Positions 1-9,790 are shown, counted from the first letter of the stretch. The stretch: DNA of 64,000 bases from CAIVAT01 sp037133475 (GCA_037133475.1 JBAXOB010000013.1:27798-91797); one strand, 5' to 3'. Notes: generated by a model not told the origin, from the sequence alone. Translations and numbers: made by a program.

Positions 1-1502
1 ATGATGATCGACTCCATTTGCCGGTAATACAGGTATCGTTCAGAATCATCAACTGTCGACATTGCACGTTCGTACAAACGATCGAACGCCGCATTGGAAA
101 AATGGGTGTAGTTGGGTCCCTGGGGAGAGAAATTGGCAGAATAGAACATGGAGAGATAGTTTTCCGCATCCGGGTAATCGGCTATCCAGGAGGCCCTGAA
201 AAATGGCAGCTTCCCCTCTGCCTTCATCTCTTTGACCGCGGCCGGCGGACTGACCTCGATCTTCACCTCTATCCCGAGATTGGCAACCTGGTGCTGGATG
301 TATTTACAGATGTCGAGGTAATCGGGCGTGGAGGTCAGGATCACAGGTGGCATGCCGGTTCCCCCGGGAAAGCCTGCTGCCGCAAGCAACTGCCGTGCCC
401 TGGCCGGTTCGTAGTCATAAAAGATCCGTCCTGAATCAAAAGATGGCAGCCCCTTCGGCGTAATCCCCTGGTAGCCTGGGGTTCCGATATTATTGCGCAG
501 GTAGCGGATCATTTTTTTACGGTCAAAGGCGAGGTTGATGGCCTGCCTGATCCGCTTGTCGACCATACCGGCGGGTTTTGCCGGGCCTGCCCTGCCGACC
601 AGAAAACCCAGGTATTCGGTGTTCAGGTAGGGTTGGGTAATAAGGTTAATACGGGATGCATACTTTGGTTGCAGTTTTCCCTCCCGCGTGAGCAGTTCAT
701 CCTTATAGGTAGGATCGATGCCTGATATGAAATCCAGGTTGCCCTTGATGAATTCAAGAAACGCCGACTGCTTGTCGGGAACAAAGGTGACCGACACGGC
801 ATCCAGGCAGGGAAGCCTTTCACCTTTATCGTACTCAAAATAATGTTCATTTTTAAGCAGTACCAGTTTCACCCCCTCCTGCCACATTTTAAACCTGAAG
901 GGACCCGTTCCAACCGGGTTGCGGCGGAAATCGGGGCCGTAAAAGGCAATTGCTTCAGGCGGCAATACCGAGCAATACTGCATGCCGAGCATGCTTAAAA
1001 AGGGCGGGTAGGGCTTGCGCAGGCGGATAATGAAGGTTGAATCGTCAGGAGCCTCAAAGGCTGGTTTCCCCTCCTTTTCCCTCACGTTGTTAAAGATCCA
1101 CGCCCCAGGTGAAGCCACTGCCGGGTCGGTGATACGCCTGAAGGAAAAGGCAAAATCGCCTGCCACGGCCCTCCGCCCCTTGCCGCCCGGAAATGCCGGG
1201 CTGTCGTGGAAATAAACGTCCCGGCGAAGGTGGAAGGTATAGGTCAGTCCCGAATCGGCAATATCCCACGACTTTGCAATACAGGGTCGCGTCGCCATCT
1301 CGTTACTGAGTTGCACCAACCCGTTGAACAGCTGGTTGGTCGCCCAGATGATCGTCTGGTCGCGCGCGAAGGCCGGGTCGAGCGTTGTGATATTGGCCGC
1401 TTCGTTATACCTGAACACCGACTTGCCGTATGGCTGGCTGTGATTCGTGCAGGATACGAGCAGCGCGGGAAATAGCAGGGAAAGCAGGGTTGATTTTTTC
1501 AT
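1..1502 (-). CDS. Peptide ABC transporter substrate-binding lipoprotein (partial)
   Basis: About 500 codons are visible; the C-terminus lies beyond the left edge. The ATG at 1502 opens a lipoprotein signal (MKKSTLL..., lipobox LVSC, Cys18). The body reads as a family 5 solute-binding protein of the DppA/OppA type: an early ITTLDPAFARDQTI stretch, TYTFHLRRDVYFHD, then GTGPFRF and QAINLAFDRKKMI, all landmarks of this family. It would sit on the outer face of the inner membrane and bring short peptides to an ABC importer. No permease or ATPase is in view. Family call is secure; the ligand is inferred. Confidence 0.88.
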   Translation of the reverse strand, partial: MKKSTLLSLLFPALLVSCTNHSQPYGKSVFRYNEAANITTLDPAFARDQTIIWATNQLFNGLVQLSNEMATRPCIAKSWDIADSGLTYTFHLRRDVYFHDSPAFPGGKGRRAVAGDFAFSFRRITDPAVASPGAWIFNNVREKEGKPAFEAPDDSTFIIRLRKPYPPFLSMLGMQYCSVLPPEAIAFYGPDFRRNPVGTGPFRFKMWQEGVKLVLLKNEHYFEYDKGERLPCLDAVSVTFVPDKQSAFLEFIKGNLDFISGIDPTYKDELLTREGKLQPKYASRINLITQPYLNTEYLGFLVGRAGPAKPAGMVDKRIRQAINLAFDRKKMIRYLRNNIGTPGYQGITPKGLPSFDSGRIFYDYEPARARQLLAAAGFPGGTGMPPVILTSTPDYLDICKYIQHQVANLGIEVKIEVSPPAAVKEMKAEGKLPFFRASWIADYPDAENYLSMFYSANFSPQGPNYTHFSNAAFDRLYERAMSTVDDSERYLYYRQMESII

Positions 1503-1513
1503 ATCGGGCAGCA

Positions 1514-1521
1514 CAAAAATA
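1514..1521 (-). promoter_or_regulatory. -7 box of the peptide-binding lipoprotein
   Basis: CAAAAATA on the plus strand reads TATTTTTG on the minus strand, matching the Bacteroidota -7 consensus TAnnTTTG, a few bases before the ATG at 1502. Confidence 0.5.
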
Positions 1522-1639
1522 TCTGTTTTTTCCGTAAAGGAGGGTATTCCCGGCATATCTTTTTTCATTTGACAGTATTGCATCCGGGATCTCTCTGAAA
1601 GTTATCCCGGTATTGTGCCGGAGCTCACCTGAAAATCAT

Positions 1640-1647
1640 TATTTTTG
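1640..1647 (+). promoter_or_regulatory. -7 box of the M1 aminopeptidase pair
   Basis: TATTTTTG matches TAnnTTTG and lies 30 bp before the ATG at 1677. It probably drives both aminopeptidase genes, since only 2 bp separate them. Confidence 0.55.
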
Positions 1648-1676
1648 TATCATTCATTTTCATAAAATCCTCGTTC

Positions 1677-3671
1677 ATGAAACGTTTTTCCCTTTTGCTT
1701 GCAGCTTTCCTGCTCCTTGCAGCCGGTTCCCGCGCACAGGAACAAAAATTACAGAACGGAGCCTACTTCTGTTCACAGAAAAAATCATCGGGCCGGTTCC
1801 TTGCAAACAAGCCTTGCAATATTACAACGGTACCTCCGCATTCCTTCAACGTGCTGAAGTATACCATGAGTGTAGATCTTTACAACTGTTACATCACCCC
1901 CTACCCAAAAAATTTCAATGGCTCTGTGATCATCGAGTTCAAGATCGATACGGCGCTGAACAAAATCAAACTGAATGCCGACAACGTTTCGCTGACCATC
2001 GATTCCGTGCGGCTTGCAGGAGTATCCTTTACCCACGCAAGCGATACACTGAAGGTCCAGCTTAACCGCACCTATCTGGCTGGCGAAACGGCCAGTGTGA
2101 AGATTTATTACCATCATAACAACGTGGCAGATGGGGCTTTTTACGTGAATACAGGCTTCGTTTTCACCGACTGCGAGCCTGAAGGCGCACGGAAATGGTT
2201 TCCCTGCTGGGATCATCCGTCCGATAAGGCCCTCTTTGACCTGACTGCCAAGGTTAAAGCCTCCGTCCGGCTGGGTTCCAACGGCAGGCTCGCCGATTCG
2301 ACCCTTGTCGCGGATGTGCTCACCTATCATTGGATTTCAGACCAGAATGTGGCAACCTACCTGATGGTCATGACCTCCAAGATCGATTACCAGATAAACA
2401 TTAACTACTGGCATAAGCTGAGCAATCCCGCCGACAGCATTCCTTTGCGATATTATTTCAACCTGGGCGAGAACCCGGCCCCGGTCATGTCAATCCTACC
2501 CGCAATGACTACCTGGTATTCACAGAATTTCATTGAGCATCCCTTTGCCAAGAACGGGTTTGCCACGCTGAATTCGGATTTCGTCTGGGGTGGAATGGAG
2601 AACCAGACCCTGACAAGTCTCTGCCCCAATTGCTGGCAGGAAAGCCTGGCAGCGCACGAATTTGCCCACCAGTGGTTTGGCGACATGATTACCTGCGGGA
2701 CGTGGGCCGATATATGGCTGAATGAGGGATTTGCCACCTGGTGCGAAGCTTTCTGGTACGAAAGCTATGGCGGTTATACCGCTTATAAGACAACGATCAA
2801 CAATGATGCGAATTATTACCTTTCGACAAATTCCGGATGGGCTATCTCTGACCCTACCTGGGCGGTCACCACTCCGAATGTGAATACGCTGTTCGATTAT
2901 TCCATCACCTATATGAAGGGCGCCAGCGTGCTGCACCAGTTGCGCTATGTTTTGGGCGATTCCCTCTTCTTTGCCACCATGAAAAGCTACAGCGCCGATA
3001 CGTTGTTACAGTTCCAGTCGGCTACCATCCAGGATTTCAATGCAAAGGTCAACCAGGTCACCTCCGCCAATTACGACTGGTTCTTCGATGAATGGATCTT
3101 CCAGCCGAATCACCCTGTTTACCAGAATACCTATAATATGCAGGATATCGGGGGCGGTTTATGGAAGGTGAACTTCTTTGCCAAGCAGGTGCAGACCACA
3201 CCTCCCTTTTTCAAGATGCCCGTTGAGATCCTGGTGCATTTCCTGAACGGGACTGATACCACGGTAAAAGTGATGAACGATGTAAACTACCAGCAATTTG
3301 CCTGGACCTTTAACAAACAGCCCGTCTATGTGCAGTTTGACCCCAACCGCCAGATCGTGTTGAAAGCAGGTTCCACCGTGGTGGGTGTTGATGAAAATCC
3401 AACTGGTGGCCCTGTCACCCTGTTGCAGAACTCCCCCAACCCTGCCAGCCTCACGACAAAGATCACCTATAACCTCGACCAGCCGGTCAATACCGAGCTT
3501 GACATCACCGACCTGCTGGGTATCAGGGTCATGCAACCCGTAAGGGGTATGCAGGGTGCCGGGATGCACGAGGTGACTGTTGATTGTTCCGGACTGAAGG
3601 CCGGCACCTATCTGTATAAGCTGAAAGCTGGTACCTTTGTGCAATACAGAAAACTGGTAATTGTAAAATAG
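1677..3671 (+). CDS. Secreted M1 family aminopeptidase with T9SS sorting domain
   Basis: A 664-residue zinc metallopeptidase that removes N-terminal residues from peptides. It has a signal peptide (about residues 1-20, ending SRAQ), then the M1 exopeptidase motif GGMEN and the zinc site HEFAH (His327, Glu328, His331), with Glu350 in NEGFA as third ligand. The last 80 or so residues (QNSPNPASL...KLVIVK) form a type A T9SS sorting domain, so the enzyme should be exported and anchored or released at the cell surface. The next gene is a paralogue. The start is the first ATG after a good -7 box and gives a clean signal peptide. Confidence 0.93.
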   Translation: MKRFSLLLAAFLLLAAGSRAQEQKLQNGAYFCSQKKSSGRFLANKPCNITTVPPHSFNVLKYTMSVDLYNCYITPYPKNFNGSVIIEFKIDTALNKIKLNADNVSLTIDSVRLAGVSFTHASDTLKVQLNRTYLAGETASVKIYYHHNNVADGAFYVNTGFVFTDCEPEGARKWFPCWDHPSDKALFDLTAKVKASVRLGSNGRLADSTLVADVLTYHWISDQNVATYLMVMTSKIDYQININYWHKLSNPADSIPLRYYFNLGENPAPVMSILPAMTTWYSQNFIEHPFAKNGFATLNSDFVWGGMENQTLTSLCPNCWQESLAAHEFAHQWFGDMITCGTWADIWLNEGFATWCEAFWYESYGGYTAYKTTINNDANYYLSTNSGWAISDPTWAVTTPNVNTLFDYSITYMKGASVLHQLRYVLGDSLFFATMKSYSADTLLQFQSATIQDFNAKVNQVTSANYDWFFDEWIFQPNHPVYQNTYNMQDIGGGLWKVNFFAKQVQTTPPFFKMPVEILVHFLNGTDTTVKVMNDVNYQQFAWTFNKQPVYVQFDPNRQIVLKAGSTVVGVDENPTGGPVTLLQNSPNPASLTTKITYNLDQPVNTELDITDLLGIRVMQPVRGMQGAGMHEVTVDCSGLKAGTYLYKLKAGTFVQYRKLVIVK

Positions 3672-3673
3672 CC

Positions 3674-5614
3674 ATGAAGCCATTTTGTCGTGCATGGCTA
3701 TGGCTGTGCCTTTCCATCCCGGTGATGGCGCAAGCTTTTGCACCGGTTCCGGCTGATACCGCCCATTTTTATACGAAACACAGTTATGATGTGTTGAAAT
3801 ACAAGCTGGATGTGGGGCTTTACCAGTGTTTCATAAACCCGTACCCGCGCACCTTCCATGCCAGGGAGGTGATTTCATTGAAGGCAGACTCCGCGCTCGG
3901 CTCCATAAAACTGAATGCCATCAACACCTCCCTGTCGATTGATTCTGTCAGATTGGCTGCTGTTGCTTTCCGGCACGTGAATGACACCCTGACCCTCCAG
4001 CTCGACAGGAGTTATCAACCGGGTGAGATCCTCGATGTTGCCATCTATTACAGTCATAAAAATGTCAATGACAATGGATTCTATGCCTCCTACGGCACGG
4101 TTTTCACAGATTCCCCGCCGGAGGGAGCCCGCAAATGGCTGCCATGCTGGGATCGCCCGTCAGATAAGGCTACCTGGGAACTGACAGCACGGGTCCCGCT
4201 TACGGCAAGGCTTGGATCAACGGGATTTCTCGCCGATTCGACAATATCGGGTGATACCATCAGTTACCACTGGAAATCGGATATCCAGGTTGCAACCTAC
4301 CTGATTACCCTTACTTCAAAGATCAATTTCCTGATCCATAAGCGTTACTGGCACAATCCAGGCTCCTCCGCCGACAGTATCCCCATCATGGCCTATTACA
4401 AGAGCGGTGAAAGCCTGGTGTTGCTTGACAGTATTATCGGCCCTGCCACTACTTTTTTTTCCTCAAAGTTCGGGAGGTATCCCTTCGAAAAGATTGGCTT
4501 TGCGACCCTGAACAACTCCTTTGCCTGGGGAGGAATGGAAAACCAGACGATGGTCAACCTGATGCCCGGGGCTTATAACAATGCAGAGATTTTTGTACAT
4601 GAACATGCTCACCAGTGGTTTGGCGACCTGATCACCTGCGGTACATGGGCGGATGTATGGTTAAATGAAGGCTTTGCCACATTCTGCCAGAACCTGTGGG
4701 TGGAACATTCACTGGGGAACGCCCTCTACCGGTCCGGGATGGGGAACCTGGCCAATTATTACCTGTCGGCCAACCCCGGCTGGCCGGTATACCAGGCTGC
4801 CTGGGCGATCCATACCCCGTCGGCAAACTATCTTTATAACCAGGCAATTACGTACGACAAAGGCGCCTGCGTGTTGTTCCAGTTGAGGTATGTGCTGGGG
4901 GATTCACTCTTTTTCAAGGCGATGCATGATTATGCCACCGATACAGCCCTGATGTTCCGGCACGCGGTCACGGCCGACTTTGCCGCGAAGGTGAGCCAGT
5001 CGGCCGGACAGGACCTGAGCTGGTTTTTTAACGAGTGGGTTTATTCCCCAAACCACCCGGTTTACCATAACACCTTCGAGATCGACAGCCTGGCGGCAGA
5101 CTCCTGGAAGGTTACCCTGCTGGTCAACCAGCTCCAAACAAACCCCGATTTCTTTAAGATGCCTGTTGAATTCCTGGTGAGTTTCAGCAATCAGACCGAT
5201 ACGCTCGTCAGGGAGATGAACGACGTCAACCACCAGGCTTATTCCTTTATATTTACCAAAAAACCGGTTGCCGTTACCTTTGATCCCTACAGGAATATCC
5301 TGCTGAAACAGGCTGCAACCATATACTCCGTAAAGCCGCAAGGGAAAGCTTCAGGATTCATTCTTTGCCAGAATGAGCCAAACCCTTTCTCGGGCAGCAC
5401 CGTCGTCTCCTACCGCGTGCCTGTGGCCGCACGGGTCAATATTTCGGTAATGGACAGCTACGGCAGGTTGATCAACTGCCCGGTAAATTGCCGGCAGCAG
5501 CCCGGGTTATACAGGATTGAACTCGCAAACCTGCTGTTATCCCCGGGTGTCTATGTCGTCAGGATGACCTCCGGGAACTTCAGCGATTCGAAAAAGATGG
5601 TCGTCGTAAGGTAA
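3674..5614 (+). CDS. Secreted M1 family aminopeptidase, tandem paralogue
   Basis: A 646-residue paralogue of the preceding gene, starting 2 bp after its stop, so the two are surely cotranscribed. It keeps the same architecture: signal peptide, GGMEN, the zinc motif HEHAH (His309, Glu310, His313) with NEGFA, and a C-terminal T9SS domain (QNEPNPFSG...KKMVVVR). Long stretches align with the neighbour, for example KWLPCWDRPSDKA against KWFPCWDHPSDKA. All catalytic residues are intact, so this is a second active enzyme, perhaps with different side-chain preference (inference). Confidence 0.93.
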   Translation: MKPFCRAWLWLCLSIPVMAQAFAPVPADTAHFYTKHSYDVLKYKLDVGLYQCFINPYPRTFHAREVISLKADSALGSIKLNAINTSLSIDSVRLAAVAFRHVNDTLTLQLDRSYQPGEILDVAIYYSHKNVNDNGFYASYGTVFTDSPPEGARKWLPCWDRPSDKATWELTARVPLTARLGSTGFLADSTISGDTISYHWKSDIQVATYLITLTSKINFLIHKRYWHNPGSSADSIPIMAYYKSGESLVLLDSIIGPATTFFSSKFGRYPFEKIGFATLNNSFAWGGMENQTMVNLMPGAYNNAEIFVHEHAHQWFGDLITCGTWADVWLNEGFATFCQNLWVEHSLGNALYRSGMGNLANYYLSANPGWPVYQAAWAIHTPSANYLYNQAITYDKGACVLFQLRYVLGDSLFFKAMHDYATDTALMFRHAVTADFAAKVSQSAGQDLSWFFNEWVYSPNHPVYHNTFEIDSLAADSWKVTLLVNQLQTNPDFFKMPVEFLVSFSNQTDTLVREMNDVNHQAYSFIFTKKPVAVTFDPYRNILLKQAATIYSVKPQGKASGFILCQNEPNPFSGSTVVSYRVPVAARVNISVMDSYGRLINCPVNCRQQPGLYRIELANLLLSPGVYVVRMTSGNFSDSKKMVVVR

Positions 5615-5627
5615 GAGGCTTTGAATA

Positions 5628-8072
5628 TCAGTATTTTAACACAAGCGGGTTTTCAACAAGTTCGCCAAGCAAAGCAAAATTCCCGATCTCTTTCATTTCA
5701 CCGATGTAGTGGAAAGTCAGTCCGGTAATATAATCGGCCTTGATCTCTTCGATATCCTTTTGGTTTTCCCTGGAGAGGACAATATCGGTCATGTTTGCGC
5801 GCCGGGCTGCCAGCATCTTCTCTTTGATTCCACCGACGGGCAATACCTTGCCGCGGAGGGTTATTTCACCTGTCATGGCCAGGCGCTGGCGCACTTTACG
5901 CTGTGTAAAGGCCGAGGCAAGCGCCGTGAACATGGTGATGCCGGCCGACGGGCCATCCTTGGGAGTGGCGCCTTCGGGAACATGAATATGGACATTCCAG
6001 CGCTGGAAGATGTCGGGATCAATCCCAAACACCTCTGAATGTGCTTTAAGGTAAGCCAGGGCAATGGTTGCCGACTCTTTCATCACATCTCCCAGGTTCC
6101 CGGTGAGGGTTAAATCGCCTTTACCCCTGCTGAGACTTACTTCGATGAAGAGAATCTCACCCCCTGACATGGTCCAGGCAAGGCCGGTTACCACTCCCGC
6201 AATATCATTGGAAATGTACTTTTCAGCCTGGAAGATGGGAATGCCCATGATTTTTTTCAGGTCGGCCTCCACCAGTTTCTTCTTAAACTTTTCATCGGAG
6301 ACAATTGATTTTACCTTGCTCCGGACGATTTTCGCGATATTTTTCTCGAGCGAACGGACGCCCGATTCACGGGTATAATCCTCGATGATCTTTTGCAACA
6401 CCTCCCTGCTGAACTGGAGCTGGCTTTTTTTAACGCCATGCTCACGGAGCTGCTTGGGGACCAGGTGTTTGGTGGCAATCTCCACCTTTTCCTCCAGCAG
6501 GTAGCCCGGGATGTCGATGATCTCCATCCTGTCGCGCAATGCCGGGTGAATGGTACTCAGGGTGTTGGCGGTGGCAATGAACATGATCCTCGAAAGATCA
6601 TATTCGATTTCAAGATAGTTGTCGTAAAATGCGATATTCTGCTCCGGGTCGAGCACCTCCAGCAAGGCTGCCTGCGGATCGCCGTTGATATTCATGCCGA
6701 TCACCTTGTCAATCTCGTCAAGGACAAACACGGGATTCGATGATTTGACCTTTTTCAGGCTCTGCAGGATCCTGCCAGGCATGGCGCCGATATAGGTCTT
6801 GCGGTGTCCCCGCAGTTCCGATTCGTCGCGCAGGCCGCCCAGCGACATGCGTGTGTATTTGCGGCCAATGGCGCGCGCAATGCTCTTCCCGAGGGAGGTC
6901 TTGCCGACACCCGGAGGGCCAACCAGGCACAGGATGGGCGATTTTAGGTCCTGCTTCAGCTTGATCACTGCCAGATGTTCGATGATCCGTTCCTTAACCT
7001 TTTCCAGTCCGAAATGATCCTCATCAAGAACCTGCTGAGCGTGGTCCAGGTCGAGATTATCATCGGTATATTCTCCCCAGGGGAGCTGAACAAGGGTTTC
7101 AAGGTAGTTTGTCTGGATAGAGTATTCTGCCGCCATCGGGTGCATCCGCTGCAGTTTGACCATCTCCTTTTCAAATACGTCGGAAACCTCCTTCGACCAC
7201 TTCTTGTCCTTTGCCTGTTCGCGGAGGGAGTTGATCTCCTGGGCGTTGGGGCTGCCGCCAAGCTCCTCCTGGATCGTCTTCAGCTGCTGATTCAGCAAAA
7301 AATCGCGCTGCTGCTTGTCGAGATCCGTTTTAACCTTGTTCTGGATATGCTGTTTCAGGTCGGCAACCTGCAGCTCCTTGGTGAGATAGGTCAGCACAAG
7401 GTTTGCACATTCGGTCAGGTCGGAGACCTCCAGCAGTTTTTGCTTGTCGGCAATCTCGATATTCAGGTTTGACGAAATAAAGTGGACCAGGAACGAGGGT
7501 GATTCGATGTTCTTGATGGCAAATGCCGCCTCTGAAGGGATATTCGGCGATTTGGTTATAATCTGGATGGCTAGGTCTTTCAGGGAGGCGATAAGGGCGC
7601 TGAACTCCCCGTTTTCCTGGGGGATCACGGGCGCTTCGAAGGCGGTCACGGAGGTCATGATATAGGGCTCCGACTGGATCATCTCCCTGATGGCAAACCG
7701 GCGTTTTCCCTGGATGATGGCGGTATTGCTGCCATCAGGCATCTGCAGGATCTTGATGATATGCGCCACGGTGCCTACCGGGTGCAGGTCTGTAAACTCC
7801 GGATCTTCGACCGTTGCATCTTTCTGAGCCACAACCCCGATGATGCGAGTGCCTTTGTAATACTCCCGGATCAGTTTGATCGATTTGTCGCGCCCTACGG
7901 TGATGGGAATAACCACTCCCGGGAAAAGTACGGTGTTACGTAAAGGCAGGATGGGCAATATCTCGGGGACATCCTCCGTGTTCATGGCCTCTTCATCCTC
8001 GGATGAAAGCAGGGGGATAAACTCGGTTTCCGAATCAATAATATCTGAAAACATCAATGAATTATGCTCCAT
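5628..8072 (-). CDS. lon: ATP-dependent Lon protease
   Basis: An 814-residue homologue of the cytosolic AAA+ serine protease that degrades misfolded and regulatory proteins. The N-terminal substrate domain begins near LPILPLRNTVLFPG. The AAA+ module has Walker A GPPGVGKTS and Walker B VFVLDEID. The protease domain carries the catalytic Ser709 in DGPSAGI and the Lys of GIKEKML some 43 residues later, the spacing seen in Lon. It is convergent with the aminopeptidase pair. A long hairpin lies just upstream of the start. Length is normal for the family (about 780-820). Confidence 0.97.
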   Translation of the reverse strand: MEHNSLMFSDIIDSETEFIPLLSSEDEEAMNTEDVPEILPILPLRNTVLFPGVVIPITVGRDKSIKLIREYYKGTRIIGVVAQKDATVEDPEFTDLHPVGTVAHIIKILQMPDGSNTAIIQGKRRFAIREMIQSEPYIMTSVTAFEAPVIPQENGEFSALIASLKDLAIQIITKSPNIPSEAAFAIKNIESPSFLVHFISSNLNIEIADKQKLLEVSDLTECANLVLTYLTKELQVADLKQHIQNKVKTDLDKQQRDFLLNQQLKTIQEELGGSPNAQEINSLREQAKDKKWSKEVSDVFEKEMVKLQRMHPMAAEYSIQTNYLETLVQLPWGEYTDDNLDLDHAQQVLDEDHFGLEKVKERIIEHLAVIKLKQDLKSPILCLVGPPGVGKTSLGKSIARAIGRKYTRMSLGGLRDESELRGHRKTYIGAMPGRILQSLKKVKSSNPVFVLDEIDKVIGMNINGDPQAALLEVLDPEQNIAFYDNYLEIEYDLSRIMFIATANTLSTIHPALRDRMEIIDIPGYLLEEKVEIATKHLVPKQLREHGVKKSQLQFSREVLQKIIEDYTRESGVRSLEKNIAKIVRSKVKSIVSDEKFKKKLVEADLKKIMGIPIFQAEKYISNDIAGVVTGLAWTMSGGEILFIEVSLSRGKGDLTLTGNLGDVMKESATIALAYLKAHSEVFGIDPDIFQRWNVHIHVPEGATPKDGPSAGITMFTALASAFTQRKVRQRLAMTGEITLRGKVLPVGGIKEKMLAARRANMTDIVLSRENQKDIEEIKADYITGLTFHYIGEMKEIGNFALLGELVENPLVLKY

Positions 8073-8102
8073 TTGGGGTTGCGTTTTTTAAAATAGACAA
8101 AA

Positions 8103-8139
8103 TGTCACAATTCCTGGCATGATTGCCAGAATTGTGACA
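8103..8139. promoter_or_regulatory. 16-bp inverted repeat between lon and the GlmU-like gene
   Basis: TGTCACAATTCCTGGCA and TGCCAGAATTGTGACA pair over 16 bp with one bulged C and a TGAT loop. Both flanking genes are transcribed leftwards, so the hairpin is in the 3' tail of the GlmU-like transcript and 30 bp before the lon start. The T-rich tail on the minus strand is interrupted, so it may be a weak terminator or a lon control site. Confidence 0.5.
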
Positions 8140-8175
8140 AAGGCAATTAATGTGCCAGAATCGTTTCAGACCCGT

Positions 8176-9366
8176 TTAGAGGTATTTATTCTTGAGGGTG
8201 ATGTTGTAGACACTGGTGAGAAGGTCCCGCTCGATATCATTCAGTTCCCTGTTCCTGCGTTTAAACACGATTTCTGCAACCTCGAGCGCCTTCTTGATAC
8301 TGTAGTTGGTATACCCGGCGGTTCCACCCCAGGTAAAGGAGGCAATGAAATTGCGCTGGAAACCGGAACCGAAGATATTGGCATTTACCCCAACCACCGT
8401 GCCGGTGTTGAAATTCGTATCGATGGCGCATTTCGAATGGTCCCCCATGATCAGTCCGCAGAACTGCAGGTGGGTGTTGATAAAGGTCTGCTTGCCGTAA
8501 CTCCACAGGCGAACGTTGTCGTAGGTGTTCTTCAGGTTGGAGGTATTGGTGTCGGCGCCAAGGTTGCACCACTCCCCGATGACAGAGTGTCCCATAAAGC
8601 CATCGTGGGCCTTGTTTGAAAACCCGAACAGCACCGAGTTGTTGATTTCACCGCCAACGCGGCAAAAGGGGCCCACGGTGGTGGGACCATAGATTTTGGC
8701 GCCCATTTTCACCTCGGCGCCTTCGCACAGGGCAAAGGGACCGCGTATCACCGCGCCCTCCATGATGTGCGCGTCTTTGCCGATATAGATTGGACCGGTC
8801 GTCCCGTTCAGGATGGCACATTCAACGACGGCGCCTTTTTCAACGAAGATGTTTTCAGCACCCAGCAACCTGTTGGTTTCACTGATTTTTTGCGACTTCC
8901 TGCCCTTGGTGATCAGGTGAAAATCTTCCTGGATGGCAGCCTCGTTCTTGGAGAAGATCTCCCAGGTATGGTTGATCTTTAACGGTGCATCTTCCATCTT
9001 GATCTCTTCGATGCCCCCACCTGTGGAATCACCCAGGTTATCGAGTTCCTCCTCGGTAACATGCAGGGCGATGATGGTGTCTTTGTAAACCACCGTCTGG
9101 TTGGGCTTCAATGCTTTTATCGCGGCAATGATCTCATCATTCGGGCAGATCGAACCATTGATCAGGACATTTTCTGCCTCCTTCACGATGGGAAATTTTG
9201 CCGCAAGGTAACTATCAGTCAATGAAGATGTTGTAGCTTTAAGCCGCTTTTCCCATTTTTCCCGGATGGTGAGTATCCCGATGCGGATATCGGCTACGGG
9301 GCGTACAAAGGTGAGGGGCAGCAGGTTTGTGCGGACAATATTTTCGTCGAATAGGATGTAATTCAT
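8176..9366 (-). CDS. GlmU-like sugar nucleotidyl/acetyltransferase family protein
   Basis: A 396-residue protein of the alternative Bacteroidota GlmU-like family. An N-terminal nucleotidyltransferase-like part (opening MNYILFDENIVRTNLLPLTF) precedes a left-handed beta-helix of hexapeptide repeats from about residue 180 (GPIYIGKDAHIMEGAVIRG, GNLGAD-type turns). Canonical GlmU makes UDP-GlcNAc from glucosamine-1-phosphate in the cytoplasm; this family is thought to cover one or both steps, but the N-terminal half lacks the usual LAAGxGTRM loop, so nucleotidyl transfer is uncertain. It lies between rpmE2 and lon, all on the minus strand, with its own -7 box. Confidence 0.8.
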   Translation of the reverse strand: MNYILFDENIVRTNLLPLTFVRPVADIRIGILTIREKWEKRLKATTSSLTDSYLAAKFPIVKEAENVLINGSICPNDEIIAAIKALKPNQTVVYKDTIIALHVTEEELDNLGDSTGGGIEEIKMEDAPLKINHTWEIFSKNEAAIQEDFHLITKGRKSQKISETNRLLGAENIFVEKGAVVECAILNGTTGPIYIGKDAHIMEGAVIRGPFALCEGAEVKMGAKIYGPTTVGPFCRVGGEINNSVLFGFSNKAHDGFMGHSVIGEWCNLGADTNTSNLKNTYDNVRLWSYGKQTFINTHLQFCGLIMGDHSKCAIDTNFNTGTVVGVNANIFGSGFQRNFIASFTWGGTAGYTNYSIKKALEVAEIVFKRRNRELNDIERDLLTSVYNITLKNKYL

Positions 9367-9411
9367 GTTGCGACAGAATTATATAAGGTTAAGATTATGG
9401 TTTCCTGTAGG

Positions 9412-9419
9412 CAAAAATA
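9412..9419 (-). promoter_or_regulatory. -7 box of the GlmU-like gene
   Basis: CAAAAATA on the plus strand (TATTTTTG on minus) matches TAnnTTTG, 46 bp before the start at 9366 and just past the rpmE2 terminator. Confidence 0.55.
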
Positions 9420-9430
9420 GGAAATAAACT

Positions 9431-9466
9431 AAATAAAAAAAAGCCTCCGGAAAAAAACGAAGGCTT
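9431..9466 (-). terminator. Rho-independent terminator of rpmE2
   Basis: On the minus strand AAGCCTTCG, a T-rich loop and CGGAGGCTT form a 9-bp stem (one G-T pair) followed by TTTTTTATTT. It lies 25 bp after the rpmE2 stop. Confidence 0.85.
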
Positions 9467-9490
9467 TTCGAAGAATATTGTTGTAGTCTC

Positions 9491-9763
9491 TTATTTTGCA
9501 GCTGCGTTCCTGTCAATATGCTTCTGGTAGCGGCTTTTGAACTTGTCAACACGGCCGGCGGTATCAACCAGTTTCATCTTTCCTGTGTAAAAAGGATGAG
9601 AGGTATGCGAAATTTCCAGTTTAATCAATGGATATTCCTTTCCATCTTCCCACATGATGGTTTCTTTTGTTTTAACGGTCGATTTCGACATAAATGAATA
9701 CTCGTTCGACATATCTTTGAATACGACCAGGCGGTAATCTTTAGGATGGATATCTTTTTTCAT
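9491..9763 (-). CDS. rpmE2: 50S ribosomal protein L31, type B
   Basis: A 90-residue homologue of large-subunit protein L31. The opening MKKDIHPKDYR and the pattern ISHTSHPFYTGK are typical. There is no cysteine at all, which marks the zinc-free (type B) form rather than the CxxC type A form; elsewhere such paralogues are linked to zinc economy, although many Bacteroidota have only this one. It has its own promoter and terminator, so it is monocistronic. Confidence 0.96.
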   Translation of the reverse strand: MKKDIHPKDYRLVVFKDMSNEYSFMSKSTVKTKETIMWEDGKEYPLIKLEISHTSHPFYTGKMKLVDTAGRVDKFKSRYQKHIDRNAAAK

Positions 9764-9790
9764 TGCTAAAAGGTATTTTTAATGAGGGCG

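Noticed and set aside
1785..2330. 181-codon minus-strand open frame inside the first M1 gene
   Set aside because: It is antisense to a clear zinc peptidase, with no promoter and no family features.
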